DNA of 51,920 bases from Variovorax sp. Sphag1AA (GTDB taxonomy: Bacteria > Pseudomonadota > Gammaproteobacteria > Burkholderiales > Burkholderiaceae_C). The translations under genes were made by a program, and so were the position numbers. The stretch spans positions 1 to 51,920 of the forward strand of contig NZ_JACHYC010000016.1 of assembly GCF_014192575.1 (NCBI RefSeq), written 5' to 3'. The notes under the pieces are model-generated. The model saw only the letters and a program-made list of their open reading frames with translations. It did not search any database and had not been told where the DNA came from. Within the stretch, counting starts at the first letter, position 1, and each line of letters begins with the position of its first letter. Below, piece by piece: positions 1 to 8,395 of this stretch.

Positions 1-618
1 AAGCGGGTCTATCGCCTGTACCGGCTGGAGGGATTGCAGCTTCGCATGAAGGTCAAACGCCGCAAGCGAATCAGCCTGCTGCGCGGCCGACCGGCGCCGG
101 CCACGGGGCCGAACCAGCACTGGAGTATGGACTTCGTCCACGATCAGATGCTCGATGGAAGAGCGTTTCGTGTGCTTACGGTGATCGATCAGTGGAGTCG
201 CGAAAGCGTATCTCTAGAGGCCAACTTCCGGCTGACAGGTCGCTGCGTGGGGAAGGCCCTGGACGAGGCTGCGCAGCAGCGCGGCTGGCCCAAGGCGATC
301 ACGGTGGACAACGGCACGGAGTTCACCTCCAAGGCGCTCGATGAATGGGCCTGGCGACGCGGCGTGAAGCTGGACTACACCAGGCCCGGAAAGCCCACGG
401 ACAACGGGCTGATCGAGTCGTTCAACGGTCGTCTGCGCGATGAGTTCCTGAACGTCAACGAGTTCACTACGATGCAGGATGCGCGGGAGAAGTTGAAGGC
501 TTGGCAACATGACTACAACCATCACCGCCCGCACAGCTCGCTCGGCCACCTGACCCCGAGTGAGTTCGTCAAAAAGAGGTCAGAGAACGAAGCCGGAAGC
601 CGCCCGACTCCAGTTTAG
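1..618 (+). CDS. IS3-family transposase OrfB, C-terminal part (runs off the left edge)
   Basis: This is the catalytic integrase-type (rve) half of an IS3-family transposase. The reading frame is open from base 1, so the start lies outside the window. The DDE triad is visible: Asp in WSMDF (codon at 130), Asp in VDNGTEF (codon at 307) and Glu in LIESFNGR (codon at 415). The last Asp and the Glu are 35 residues apart, the DD(35)E spacing expected of IS3. The typical tail motif YNHHRPHSSLGHLTP follows. Nothing in the visible part is broken, so the element may be intact apart from the window edge. The group within IS3 is not certain. Confidence 0.93.
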   Translation, partial: KRVYRLYRLEGLQLRMKVKRRKRISLLRGRPAPATGPNQHWSMDFVHDQMLDGRAFRVLTVIDQWSRESVSLEANFRLTGRCVGKALDEAAQQRGWPKAITVDNGTEFTSKALDEWAWRRGVKLDYTRPGKPTDNGLIESFNGRLRDEFLNVNEFTTMQDAREKLKAWQHDYNHHRPHSSLGHLTPSEFVKKRSENEAGSRPTPV

Positions 619-623
619 AAATG

Positions 624-645
624 ACCGGATTCGGGGGAGACGTCA
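624..645. repeat. Candidate right terminal inverted repeat of the IS3 element
   Basis: A few bases after the transposase stop the sequence reads CCGGATTCGGGGGAGACGTCA. Read outward-in on the other strand this is TGACGTCTCCCCCGAATCC, the TGA-plus-C-run style of IS3 ends. The left end is outside the window, so the pairing could not be checked. Confidence 0.5.
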
Positions 646-1261
646 GGACTCCTTCATCCATAAGGATCGGGTGTCCGCGAAATCGGGTCAACTTCAGTAT
701 GGCCTCTCGGGGCACGAGACCTTGACGGTTGAATCGTCGACTGCCGTTGTTCAGCAAGCGCGGTGCCTCAATCCGCGCTGAGCATCCTGTTGTGTGCGAA
801 GTCGTACAGTGCGGCAGCCGGCAACGGCCGGTAAGCCGACCTGTTTTGTCGCGAACCTTACTTAGGTTCGTTCGACCAAGGGTTTGATCAGAAGGGCCGG
901 TGTCGGAAGTTCCATCTTCTGCTTGTAATTTCGCCTCTGTGGTGTCACTGCAGGCCGCGCCCGACGGTTCCCGGCGTTGCTGGTCAATGCTCGAGCGCCA
1001 TTCCGAAGCAGATGGTTGCCTTTGGCTTTCTTCGCGAGAAAGCATGTGAATGATCTCGACGAGGTCGTTGCAGTGGGCCATGGCGGATTTCCGTTTTCGC
1101 CGCTGATCTTTCGATCAGCCAGCGGCCGGTCGAGCGCGGGGCTCTACGCTAGGAAGCAGCCGTCCGATGCCGAGTAAGAGTTCGTGCTGCCGGCTACAGT
1201 TGGGCCAGCTGACGATGCTTCCAGCTCGCGTAGCGCACTCAAGCAACACAAGGGCTTCTCG
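646..1261. other. About 600 bp without a convincing gene
   Basis: This lies between the IS end and the DJ-1-like gene. Short frames exist on both strands, but the longest (minus strand) runs into the IS end and has no recognisable motif. It is probably decayed DNA at the insertion site. Confidence 0.5.
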
Positions 1262-1891
1262 ATGAACTTCGGTATCTTGGTTTTCGACGACGTGGAGGAG
1301 TTGGACTTCGTGGGACCGTGGGAGATGCTCACCATGTGGAGCAAGGTCGCCGATGGTCCGAGCCAATGTCTGGTAGTTGCGCAGTCCCCGGGTCCGGTGA
1401 AGTGCGTCAAGGGACTGTCCATCAATCCGCATGTCTCCTTTGCCGACTGCCCGCGCCTCGACTATTTGCTGGTTCCAGGCGGACAAGGGACGCGCAGGGA
1501 GGTAGCCAACCGGGCGTTGCTGGAGTTCATCGCAGCTCAGGCGAGGACATGTAAGGCCGTGCTGTCCGTATGCACGGGCTCGTTCGTACTGCACGCAGCA
1601 GGCCTTCTCTCCGGAAAGAAGGCCACTACGCATTGGGCCTCGCTTGAGCGGCTGCGCGCGCTCGGCGATGTCACGGTCGTCGAGCAGCGATACGTGCAGG
1701 ATGGAAACATCTGGTCGTCTTCCGGGGTGTCGGCAGGCATCGACCTCATGCTGGCGTTCATCGCCAGCGTGGCCGGTGACGATGCCGCCGGGAAGGTGCA
1801 GTTCTCTGCGGAATACTATCCGTCGGTCGCTCGATACGGAGGTTACGAGGGGCATGCCCAGGCACCCGCCTATCTTCGGTCGACGACTTGA
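1262..1891 (+). CDS. DJ-1/PfpI (class I glutamine amidotransferase-like) protein
   Basis: A 209-residue cytosolic protein of the DJ-1/PfpI superfamily. Visible are an early acidic motif (DDVEELDFVGPWEM, residues 9-22), the core VPGGQGT around residue 71 and the nucleophile-elbow Cys104 in SVCTGSFVLHAAGLL, followed by ATTHW. This arrangement is typical of the isonitrile hydratase / AraC-N-terminal-like branch, but no DNA-binding domain follows. The ATG at 1262 was chosen because the fold starts there; an upstream in-frame start at 1184 would add an unconserved leader. Substrate unknown. It stands alone between the IS remnant and small exported proteins. Confidence 0.82.
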   Translation: MNFGILVFDDVEELDFVGPWEMLTMWSKVADGPSQCLVVAQSPGPVKCVKGLSINPHVSFADCPRLDYLLVPGGQGTRREVANRALLEFIAAQARTCKAVLSVCTGSFVLHAAGLLSGKKATTHWASLERLRALGDVTVVEQRYVQDGNIWSSSGVSAGIDLMLAFIASVAGDDAAGKVQFSAEYYPSVARYGGYEGHAQAPAYLRSTT

Positions 1892-2042
1892 GTGCGCGCT
1901 AGGACCAGTCGTTCGCCGGCGTCCTCCAATTCGCTGCATGGCGGACATTCGCGGCCTTCTCGCACTGGGCGTGGGATAGGCGCGCTTCAACCGAAGCGCG
2001 TGCACACAAACTGGCAGGCATGAACAATCGCTTCATGTGACC

Positions 2043-2618
2043 ATGAAGAATTGCCGACTTGCGCTTTTGCTCGCGACCCTGGTTCTGGGAATACCGCTCC
2101 GTGGGGCATCCGGGGAGCGCATCACAGCGTCGGCTGACCTGAACTTCTCGCTTGGCGAAGTCACATTGCCAACGAGCGAGATGGCGAAGATTGCATCCAA
2201 GCTCGAGAAGATTCGGCAAGCTGATTGGTGCCCGTTCGACACCGTAGTCCTTACTGCATCCGCAGCGACTTCTGAGGGCAGCGTGAACGTGCGTCGAGTC
2301 CTTGCGGAACGACGCGCCGACTACGTGCGCGGCCTGTTGAAGAGCCATGGTGTTCCCGAAAACATCATCCGCACGGCGAACGCTCCCCCTAGTCCCGTCG
2401 AATTCAAGAGCCGCGCAGACTACAAGCGAGCAGTGCTGAGGTTCAACACCGGCTCCGATAAGCTGTACGTCCCTAGCGAAGAAGACGAGCGCTCTTCTCC
2501 GCCGGCAGAGTCGCCGTCGTTTGCAAGGGTTGAGCTGGACCTGGTGGGCGGTGGTGGTGGCACTCCATGTCCGTACGCCAAGAGCGCCGACGGATTTCAC
2601 GTTCCACCAACGCGATAG
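2043..2618 (+). CDS. Exported protein with OmpA-like C-terminal segment
   Basis: A 191-residue protein with a Sec-type signal peptide (basic start MKNCR, hydrophobic LALLLATLVLGI, small residues GASG near 25). Residues of about 85-115 (VRRVLAERRADYVRGLLKSHGVPENII) resemble the RxxAVxxYLxxxGV helix of OmpA/MotB peptidoglycan-binding domains. The rest of that domain is poorly conserved and the C-terminus is Gly/Pro-rich. The start is ATG 2043; an in-frame GTG at 2037 is possible. Probably periplasmic. No function is assigned. It is followed by another exported protein 58 bases downstream. Confidence 0.6.
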   Translation: MKNCRLALLLATLVLGIPLRGASGERITASADLNFSLGEVTLPTSEMAKIASKLEKIRQADWCPFDTVVLTASAATSEGSVNVRRVLAERRADYVRGLLKSHGVPENIIRTANAPPSPVEFKSRADYKRAVLRFNTGSDKLYVPSEEDERSSPPAESPSFARVELDLVGGGGGTPCPYAKSADGFHVPPTR

Positions 2619-2676
2619 GAGCCGGTGCCGGCTGGTTTTGACTACCACTGTCCGGCCTTGTCACCGTCCTGCAGAT

Positions 2677-3228
2677 ATGTTCCGACTTCTTCGTGTGCTG
2701 CTACTTGTGGCCCTACCTTGCGTCCAGTGTGCCTGCGTGGTGAATCGCGTTCATCCGTTTGCCCCTGGTGCGACGCGGCAAGACCGAGCGTCGGTCGTCG
2801 TCTACGGTGTGGGAGTAGAGGGCGAATGGAAGTTCCAGAAGTTCGGAGTCCAACTCGACCAATATGACATGGAGCGACAAGAGCTATCCGGTGATTGCTA
2901 TCGATTCAACAGAATGGAGGCAACGGTTTCCGCGCTGCCCGGTCCAGTGCGCCACTTCGCATTTGAAGTTCCAAGCGGCTACTACGCCTATAGCGGATTC
3001 AACGGAGCACGGCTCGCGCAGGACGCGACCGCCTTCGCCGCGGCGGAGGCGAGCGTTGTGTACGTCGGGGATTTCGTCTACGGGCGTGACTGCAAAGTGG
3101 CGTTGCGTCGAAATCTTGACGGTCTGAACATGTGGATGAACACGCAGGCGCCAAATTTCGGGAAGGCGGTTGAGGTGGCGGAGACCGTCCCCGTCAGGCC
3201 GCCGAACATATTTGTCTGTACGCCTTGA
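2677..3228 (+). CDS. Hypothetical exported or lipid-anchored protein
   Basis: A 183-residue protein starting MFRLLRVLLLVALPCVQCACVV. The N-terminus is a clear export signal ending in a Cys-rich stretch; QCAC around residues 18-21 is a poor but possible lipobox. The mature part has no family I recognise. It contains GVGVEGEWKFQKFG and a tyrosine-rich PSGYYAYSGF segment, which suggests a beta-rich domain. It lies in the same direction as the OmpA-like gene upstream and the small membrane protein downstream, so the three may be one unit of envelope proteins. Confidence 0.6.
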   Translation: MFRLLRVLLLVALPCVQCACVVNRVHPFAPGATRQDRASVVVYGVGVEGEWKFQKFGVQLDQYDMERQELSGDCYRFNRMEATVSALPGPVRHFAFEVPSGYYAYSGFNGARLAQDATAFAAAEASVVYVGDFVYGRDCKVALRRNLDGLNMWMNTQAPNFGKAVEVAETVPVRPPNIFVCTP

Positions 3229-3325
3229 ACAAGATGACGGAACCCCGACAGACTGCCGTCGGGCCACAACCAGTCATTCCCGTGTACGGCAGAATTCGCC
3301 CAACCTCGACCTTCGGAGGAACCTG

Positions 3326-3490
3326 ATGAAGTTCGTTCACATTTTTTCGCTAAGCAGTGTTGTTGCTGCGGTTGTCCTGCTTGTCGCCGGAGCCTCCGGG
3401 GCTGCTGCGGGCGTGTTTGCGCTCGGGGTTCTTGTTGAAATCATTGGCTCCGCGCTGACCGGAAAACAGTCGAACGAAGGCATGCGCTAA
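3326..3490 (+). CDS. Small membrane or exported protein, 54 residues
   Basis: A short gene with a good ribosome-binding site (GGAGGA at about 3315, 5-6 bases before the ATG). The peptide has one or two hydrophobic stretches (residues 5-25 and about 28-44) rich in Val, Ala and Gly and ends in a polar tail. It could be a small inner-membrane protein. No family is recognised. Confidence 0.5.
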   Translation: MKFVHIFSLSSVVAAVVLLVAGASGAAAGVFALGVLVEIIGSALTGKQSNEGMR

Positions 3491-3524
3491 GGGCCTGCTT
3501 CCGGCCAGGAGCCGTCCTTCGGCA

Positions 3525-3545
3525 ACCGGCCTTTGAATGGCCGGT
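3525..3545 (+). terminator. Possible hairpin terminator after the small membrane protein
   Basis: ACCGGCC and GGCCGGT form a 7-bp stem around a 7-base loop (3525-3531 / 3539-3545), 35 bases after the stop. No T-run follows, so intrinsic termination is uncertain. Confidence 0.3.
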
Positions 3546-3689
3546 CTTCGCCACCAAGCCGCCGATAACCGGAGTCATGCAGCTCGGCGTGTCAGTGCCC
3601 TTTGCGGTCCTACCGTAGCTTGAAAAACTTCACATCCCGGCCAATACGTGGCCGTTCGACGACGAGCCAGCGCCGCGACCCGGACCTTT

Positions 3690-4172
3690 CCCATACACAG
3701 ATGGCAGCAAGATGCGGAGGCCGCAGTGCGGCCACGCGCCACTGAGTAGTCGCGTAGTAGGAAATACCGTTCAGCCCGATCTTGCCGTTGCTCCTGGTCT
3801 GCGCCGCAGCCCACTCGATGCATTCATGGAAATCCTGGATCTCTCGCGAAGACGGCGTATCAAGCACGCCAGGAGATCGACCTGCGCCGCGGCTGTCGAA
3901 ACGAACGCACACGAAGCCGTCGGGCACCCACTTCTCGGGGTCCACGACTTCCCAGCTTTGGTACTTGCCGGTCGAGCCCTCCAGACTGTCAGGTGCGGCG
4001 GCGACCATGCGCGACCATTGGCTTTTGTAGCCGACCTGAAGCGGCAGTCCCTTGCCGTACGGACCGTAGGACATGATCGCGCCATAGCGCCGGGTGCTTC
4101 CGGCAGGAAGATCTCGGCGCGCAGAACGACGCCGTCGTTCATCGCGATAGGCGCGTCCCAAAGAATGCGCAT
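3690..4172 (-). pseudogene. CocE/NonD-family (peptidase S15) hydrolase relic, frameshifted and truncated
   Basis: The first about 28 residues (MRILWDAPIAMNDGVVLRAE, then IFLPEAPG) read from 4172. Homology then jumps to another frame at about 4086 (YGAIMSYGPYGKGLPL, VPDGFVCVRFDSRGAGRSPG, IEWAAAQ, GLNGISYYATTQW, AALRPPHLAAICVWE). A single-base deletion near 4088-4094 explains the jump. The nucleophile Ser in NGISY is still present. Homology stops near 3690, after about 160 of the roughly 550-650 residues normal for this family, so the C-terminal two thirds are lost. It belonged to an alpha/beta-hydrolase that cleaves esters or amides. Clearly non-functional. Confidence 0.8.
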
Positions 4173-4718
4173 TCCATCCGCATGCGCCCCGCCGCTTCTG
4201 CGCCTTCAGAATTGCCAACGTTTTTTTTGGTCGCCATCTCTCTCGATCTCCGGTAGCTCGGAATGTTTGGTAGATGAGGGGAACCCAGGTCCGCCTCAGC
4301 GCAACAGGGATTTCATGGCCTATGAAGTCCATGCCACGCGTATGTCACTGCCTGATGGAACCGCCTGGAGCATTGCGAAGATGGAAATGGATCTTCCGGC
4401 GAATGTGATCAACGAAATGTCGAAAGCGCATGAAAGGCGCGGGTAGCGGTTGACATGCTCGGAAGCTGCGTTCATCGGGGTCTCCTTCGTGGACCAATTG
4501 TGGGAGGGCAGGGGGTCTACGCGAGCGCCCCGATCGCACGTGTGTGGAACCTGGCCTCCACTCCGCGCGTTGGGCCTAAGCTTTATGAGCTTGGGCGACA
4601 TCGGCGCCATCGCAGCGTGGCGCACTTTGGATCGTCCGATCGCACCACGACAGTCATTTCGTGCGGCACCCCAGGGCATCGCCTCAAGGCGGTTGCGCCA
4701 CCAATGAGGACGTCTGCG
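4173..4718. other. Intergenic stretch with two unresolved short frames
   Basis: This lies between the hydrolase relic and the LysR gene. A minus-strand frame of 51 residues (4320-4475) has a strong Shine-Dalgarno (AAGGAG, 6 bases before its ATG). A plus-strand frame overlapping it, about 43 residues from the ATG near 4317, reads MAYEVHATRMSLPDGTAWSI and looks protein-like. They exclude each other and I recognise neither. Both could be relics. Confidence 0.35.
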
Positions 4719-5579
4719 TCACGAATAGTGGCTTCCTATGTGACCGGTCACGGTGGCGATGAATGCGCGCAAGCGGTTGAGCCGTCGCAGATCACGGTGA
4801 TACCCCATCCATATGTCTCTCGAAGGCGGATCGTCCGGAAGATGTAGCCGCCTCAGGCCGGCCATCTGCGCGCCGACCACCTGCGGAAGCACGGCGATGC
4901 CGATGCCATGTGCACACATCCGCCCTTGGACGTTCCGGTTGTTGGACGCCATGATCGGCTTGGCGTTGGGGAAACTGGCCTTGAGCCATTCGATGTCCGG
5001 AAATTGACCTGTTGAAGTGTCGTGGGTGATGAGCCGAAAGCCGGATCCATCGCCGAACACCGGATTGGCAGAGTCTTCAGCGGCGTAGACACCATAGGGC
5101 AGCCGGACCAGCCGTCTCTGCACGACATCGGACGCATTGAATGGGACGATCCTGAAAGCGACGTCGGCCTCCCTTTGTGCCAGGTTGAACAGGCGAGTCC
5201 CTGTGAGGATCTCTACATCGACGTGTGGGTAGGCCCTCGTGAAGTCCGAAATGACAGGCGGGAGCACGTACGCGCCGAACCAGTCGGCAGACGATATTCG
5301 CAAGCGCCCTTGTAGTTTGCTTTCTCGCCCCGTGAGGCGCCGCTCCATCGTGAGCGCCCCTTCTTCCATCTGCTCCGCAAGCGGGACGACGCCGGCGCCC
5401 TCATCTGTGAGAACGAAGCCATCTGCGGTCCGCTGAAACAGCGTTTGGCCGATGGCCTGTTCCAGCGCCCGGATACGACGCCCAATCGTTGGATGACTCA
5501 GATGCAGTGCGCGCGCAGCACCACCCAGACTGCCCGTACGCGCCACGGCCAAAAAAATTCTGACGTCACTCCACTCCAA
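4719..5579 (-). CDS. LysR-family transcriptional regulator
   Basis: A 286-residue LTTR. The N-terminal winged helix-turn-helix is plain (MEWSDVRIFLAVARTGSLGG, ARALHLSHPTIGRRIRALEQ at residues 21-40, then LFQRT). It is followed by the linker helix and a periplasmic-binding-like effector domain from about residue 90. It is transcribed divergently from the EthD/dehydrogenase/MFS operon, the classical LysR arrangement, so it probably controls that operon in response to a pathway metabolite. The inducer cannot be read from the sequence. Confidence 0.92.
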   Translation of the reverse strand: MEWSDVRIFLAVARTGSLGGAARALHLSHPTIGRRIRALEQAIGQTLFQRTADGFVLTDEGAGVVPLAEQMEEGALTMERRLTGRESKLQGRLRISSADWFGAYVLPPVISDFTRAYPHVDVEILTGTRLFNLAQREADVAFRIVPFNASDVVQRRLVRLPYGVYAAEDSANPVFGDGSGFRLITHDTSTGQFPDIEWLKASFPNAKPIMASNNRNVQGRMCAHGIGIAVLPQVVGAQMAGLRRLHLPDDPPSRDIWMGYHRDLRRLNRLRAFIATVTGHIGSHYS

Positions 5580-5711
5580 GTGCCGGTACCCACAAAAATG
5601 AACGCACAGCGTACAGCATTGTCAGTTGTCGAACAAATTCAACTCGCTAAATTCCCTTTGTATCGATGCCGAGGGGCGTCGGTAGGACATCTCCAACCCA
5701 AGGACCTTCTG

Positions 5712-6011
5712 ATGATTTCCATGTACGTGACTTACGCCGGCAACGCCGACACGCCGTTCAACCGAGAGCACTGGATCAACGTTCATTTCCCGCTCGTGCG
5801 GCAATGCTGGGGGCCTTATGGACTGGAGCGCCTCGGGGGCTTCTTTCCCCAAGGCGACGACAGCGGCCTGATCGCGATCGCCCACTGCGTCTTCCGGGAC
5901 GAAGCGGCCATGAGAGCGGCCTTGTCCTCGCCCGAGACGGCCCGGGTGATGGCTGATGTCGATCTCGTGACCGCGGTCAAGCCTCAGCGCAGCCTGGCGA
6001 AGCCGCTTTGA
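5712..6011 (+). CDS. EthD-domain protein
   Basis: A 99-residue single-domain protein of the EthD family (dimeric alpha-beta barrel, ferredoxin-like fold). Visible hallmarks are MYVTYAG, the conserved HWINVHFPLVRQCWGPYGLER and the C-terminal MADVDLVTAV. Family members act as small accessory or monooxygenase-like proteins in ether, polyketide or aromatic catabolism. The ATG at 5712 gives the standard domain length. The stop overlaps the TTG-containing start region of the next gene, so translation of the two is probably coupled. It is the first gene of an operon divergent from LysR. Confidence 0.8.
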   Translation: MISMYVTYAGNADTPFNREHWINVHFPLVRQCWGPYGLERLGGFFPQGDDSGLIAIAHCVFRDEAAMRAALSSPETARVMADVDLVTAVKPQRSLAKPL

Positions 6012-6019
6012 GGACGGCG

Positions 6020-6877
6020 ATGGACATCGGCATCATTGGCCTGGGATCGATGGGCTCCGCGATGGCGAAGAACCTCGCCGCTGCGGGTCATCGGGTGCGC
6101 GCCTGGAATCGCTCGGGTGGCTGCGTCGAAGGTGTCGACATGCTGGGCGACCCGCGAGAAGCGTTCAATTCGGATGCGGTCCTCACCATGCTTTCGGACG
6201 ACGCCGCGATACGAGACGTGATCCTCGATGCGGGTCTTTTGGCTTCCGCACGCCCCGGGCTTGTCCACGTCGTGTCTTCGACCATATCGCTCGCTTTTGC
6301 CAGGGAACTGGCGTGCGCGCACCAGGCGGCAAGCGTCGGCTTCGTGTCGGCTCCCGTGCTCGGGCGACCGGATGTCGCCGCCAGAGGGGAACTCAATGTC
6401 CTGGTCAGCGGCGCGCCGGAGGCGATCGATCGCGTGCGCGCCCCGCTCGAGGCGATCAGCGGGCGCATCTGGCTGTTAGGTGATGACGCCCCCGCGGCGA
6501 ACGCAGCCAAGATCGCCTGCAACATGATGATCGCCATGGCTATCGAGGCGATGGCTGAAGCCGTGGTACTGACGGAGGCCAACGGCGTATCGCGGGAGAG
6601 CTTCTTTGAGTTGATCCTCGGCACCTTGTTCAACAGCCGGCCTTATCGAACCTATTCGGCAAGCATCTCGGCAGGCGCCTACGAACCGGGCTTCAAGGCC
6701 GCACTGGGTCTCAAAGATCTTCGTCTGGCCGTTCAAGCCGCAGGCGCAGCGGACCGGACGCTGCCCGTGCTGGAGGCCACGCGGGCCCGCATGGAGGAGG
6801 CAGTCAACGCCGGATGGGGCGAACAGGACTGGTCGGCAATGGCGAAGTTCACGATCGAGGGCGGACGGCGCCCATGA
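6020..6877 (+). CDS. 3-hydroxyisobutyrate dehydrogenase-family NAD(P)-dependent oxidoreductase
   Basis: A 285-residue beta-hydroxyacid dehydrogenase. The Rossmann motif is at the start (IGIIGLGSMGSAMAKNL). The substrate motif is altered (SAPVLGRPDVAARGELNVLVSG instead of DAPVSGG), and NAAKIACNMM contains the catalytic Lys. The all-alpha C-terminal domain with GFKAALGLKDLRLAV is complete. The VLGRPDVA variant is found in imine-reductase and glyoxylate-reductase-like members, so the substrate may not be 3-hydroxyisobutyrate. The ATG at 6020 is preferred over the TTG at 6008. It lies in one operon with EthD and the MFS transporter. Confidence 0.85.
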   Translation: MDIGIIGLGSMGSAMAKNLAAAGHRVRAWNRSGGCVEGVDMLGDPREAFNSDAVLTMLSDDAAIRDVILDAGLLASARPGLVHVVSSTISLAFARELACAHQAASVGFVSAPVLGRPDVAARGELNVLVSGAPEAIDRVRAPLEAISGRIWLLGDDAPAANAAKIACNMMIAMAIEAMAEAVVLTEANGVSRESFFELILGTLFNSRPYRTYSASISAGAYEPGFKAALGLKDLRLAVQAAGAADRTLPVLEATRARMEEAVNAGWGEQDWSAMAKFTIEGGRRP

Positions 6878-6920
6878 ACGCGGCAAGTGAACACGCCTTG
6901 GCCGCAACACATGCAATCTC

Positions 6921-8339
6921 ATGAAAACTGCAACAGCGATCTCCCCGCCTGATCGAGCTGGACACGATTCCCGTCGATGGATGGCCCTGGCTGTCCTGCT
7001 GGTCGGCACTCTGCTGCCGCCGCTGGACTTTTTCATCGTCAACGTCACGCTGCCCGTCATCCAGGCTGACCTTCACGCGACATCCTCGGTGGCCCAGTTG
7101 GTCATATCCGTGTACGCAGCGGCTTATGCGGTCACGCTCATCCTTGGAGCACGCCTGGGTGACCTCTACGGGCGCAAGCGAGTCTTCATTGCCGGGATGA
7201 TGGGCTTTGGCGCAGCATCGGCCATGTGCGGATTCGCCACCTCTGCGGGGATGCTGGTCGCGGGACGGCTGTTGCAGGGCATCACTGCCGCGGTGATGGC
7301 CCCACAGTCACTGGCATCCATCCATGCCATCTTCCCGGCCCACGAGAAGGCACGCGCGCTCAGCATGTATGGCGCCACGTTCGGATTGGCGTCCGTGGCC
7401 GGGCAGCTGCTGGGCGGGGTGCTTGTCTCGAGCAATCTGCTCGGTCTTGGGTGGCGCGCCGTGTTTCTCATCAACCTTCCGATCATCGTATTCGCCGTTC
7501 CGGCAGCGTTCGCATGGGTACGCGAGAGCCGGTCGGAAAAGAGAGCTCGCCTAGACGTCGCGGGCACGCTGCTGCTCGCAGCGGGCTTGCTGGCGGCGGT
7601 CGTACCCCTCATCGAGGGGCGCGAACGTCAATGGCCTTGGTGGTGCGTCGGGGTGCTGACCCTGAGCGCACCGCTGCTCGTCGCATTCTGGAAATATGAG
7701 GAACGCAGGGAGCGAAACAACCGTATGCCGCTGGTCGTGCCTTCGCTCCTTGTCGCGCCGGGTCTGCGGCGCAGCCTTGCAGCCACCTTCTTTTTCTATT
7801 CCATCGCGCCCTTCTTCCTTGTATTCGCGGTCTATCAGCAGGCGGGTCTGGGCCGCGAGCCGCTTGCCGCGGGGCTGGCGATCCTCCCTCTGGGCATCGG
7901 CTTTCTGCTCGGGCCAATTTGCAGCCCCACGTTGGCACGACGGCTGGCCTCCAGCACGGCAGCCTTCGGCATGGCCCTGGAGGTCGCCGGGATGCTGGTT
8001 GCCGCTGCCTTGGCGTGGTCGGACGCTCCCGCTTGGCTCCCGGTGCCCCTTTTCCTCATCGGCATAGGACAAGGAATTGCATTGCCGGCACTTGTGCGGT
8101 TGAACGTGGACCAGGTGGACGCGCGTTGGGCAGGACTGGCGGCAGGCCTGGTCAATGCCACGCTGCAGATCAGCGCGGCCGTCTCGACGGCGGTCATCGG
8201 TGGCCTGTTCTTCAGCCTCGCATCGGACGGTGATGGCGCGGGTGATGTGAAGGCCGCGTTCTCGATCGCGTCGCTCGCAATCGGTGGAGGTCTGGCGCTG
8301 GCAGCGGTTCTCAGCCGAAAGAAACTGACCGCGTCTTGA
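6921..8339 (+). CDS. MFS transporter, DHA2 (EmrB/QacA) type, 14 TM
   Basis: A 472-residue inner-membrane proton-driven transporter. Helix 1 carries LDFFIVNVTLPVIQADL, the DHA2 motif D. GARLGDLYGRKRVF is the loop 2-3 motif A, and AGRLLQGITAAVMAP is motif B. GATFGLASVAGQLLGG is motif C, which is typical of exporters. The length and hydrophobic pattern fit 14 helices. Its place behind a dehydrogenase and under a divergent LysR suggests export of a substrate or toxic intermediate rather than general drug resistance. Confidence 0.92.
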   Translation: MKTATAISPPDRAGHDSRRWMALAVLLVGTLLPPLDFFIVNVTLPVIQADLHATSSVAQLVISVYAAAYAVTLILGARLGDLYGRKRVFIAGMMGFGAASAMCGFATSAGMLVAGRLLQGITAAVMAPQSLASIHAIFPAHEKARALSMYGATFGLASVAGQLLGGVLVSSNLLGLGWRAVFLINLPIIVFAVPAAFAWVRESRSEKRARLDVAGTLLLAAGLLAAVVPLIEGRERQWPWWCVGVLTLSAPLLVAFWKYEERRERNNRMPLVVPSLLVAPGLRRSLAATFFFYSIAPFFLVFAVYQQAGLGREPLAAGLAILPLGIGFLLGPICSPTLARRLASSTAAFGMALEVAGMLVAAALAWSDAPAWLPVPLFLIGIGQGIALPALVRLNVDQVDARWAGLAAGLVNATLQISAAVSTAVIGGLFFSLASDGDGAGDVKAAFSIASLAIGGGLALAAVLSRKKLTAS

Positions 8340-8395
8340 TCCGGGGTCTAGCCCGGCGCGAGCATGAAACATGCAACTTTGAATGAGGAATGAAC

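Noticed and set aside
569..1081. Minus-strand frame of 170 residues after the IS element
   Set aside because: It overlaps the IS end, has no motif and shows composition typical of a chance frame.
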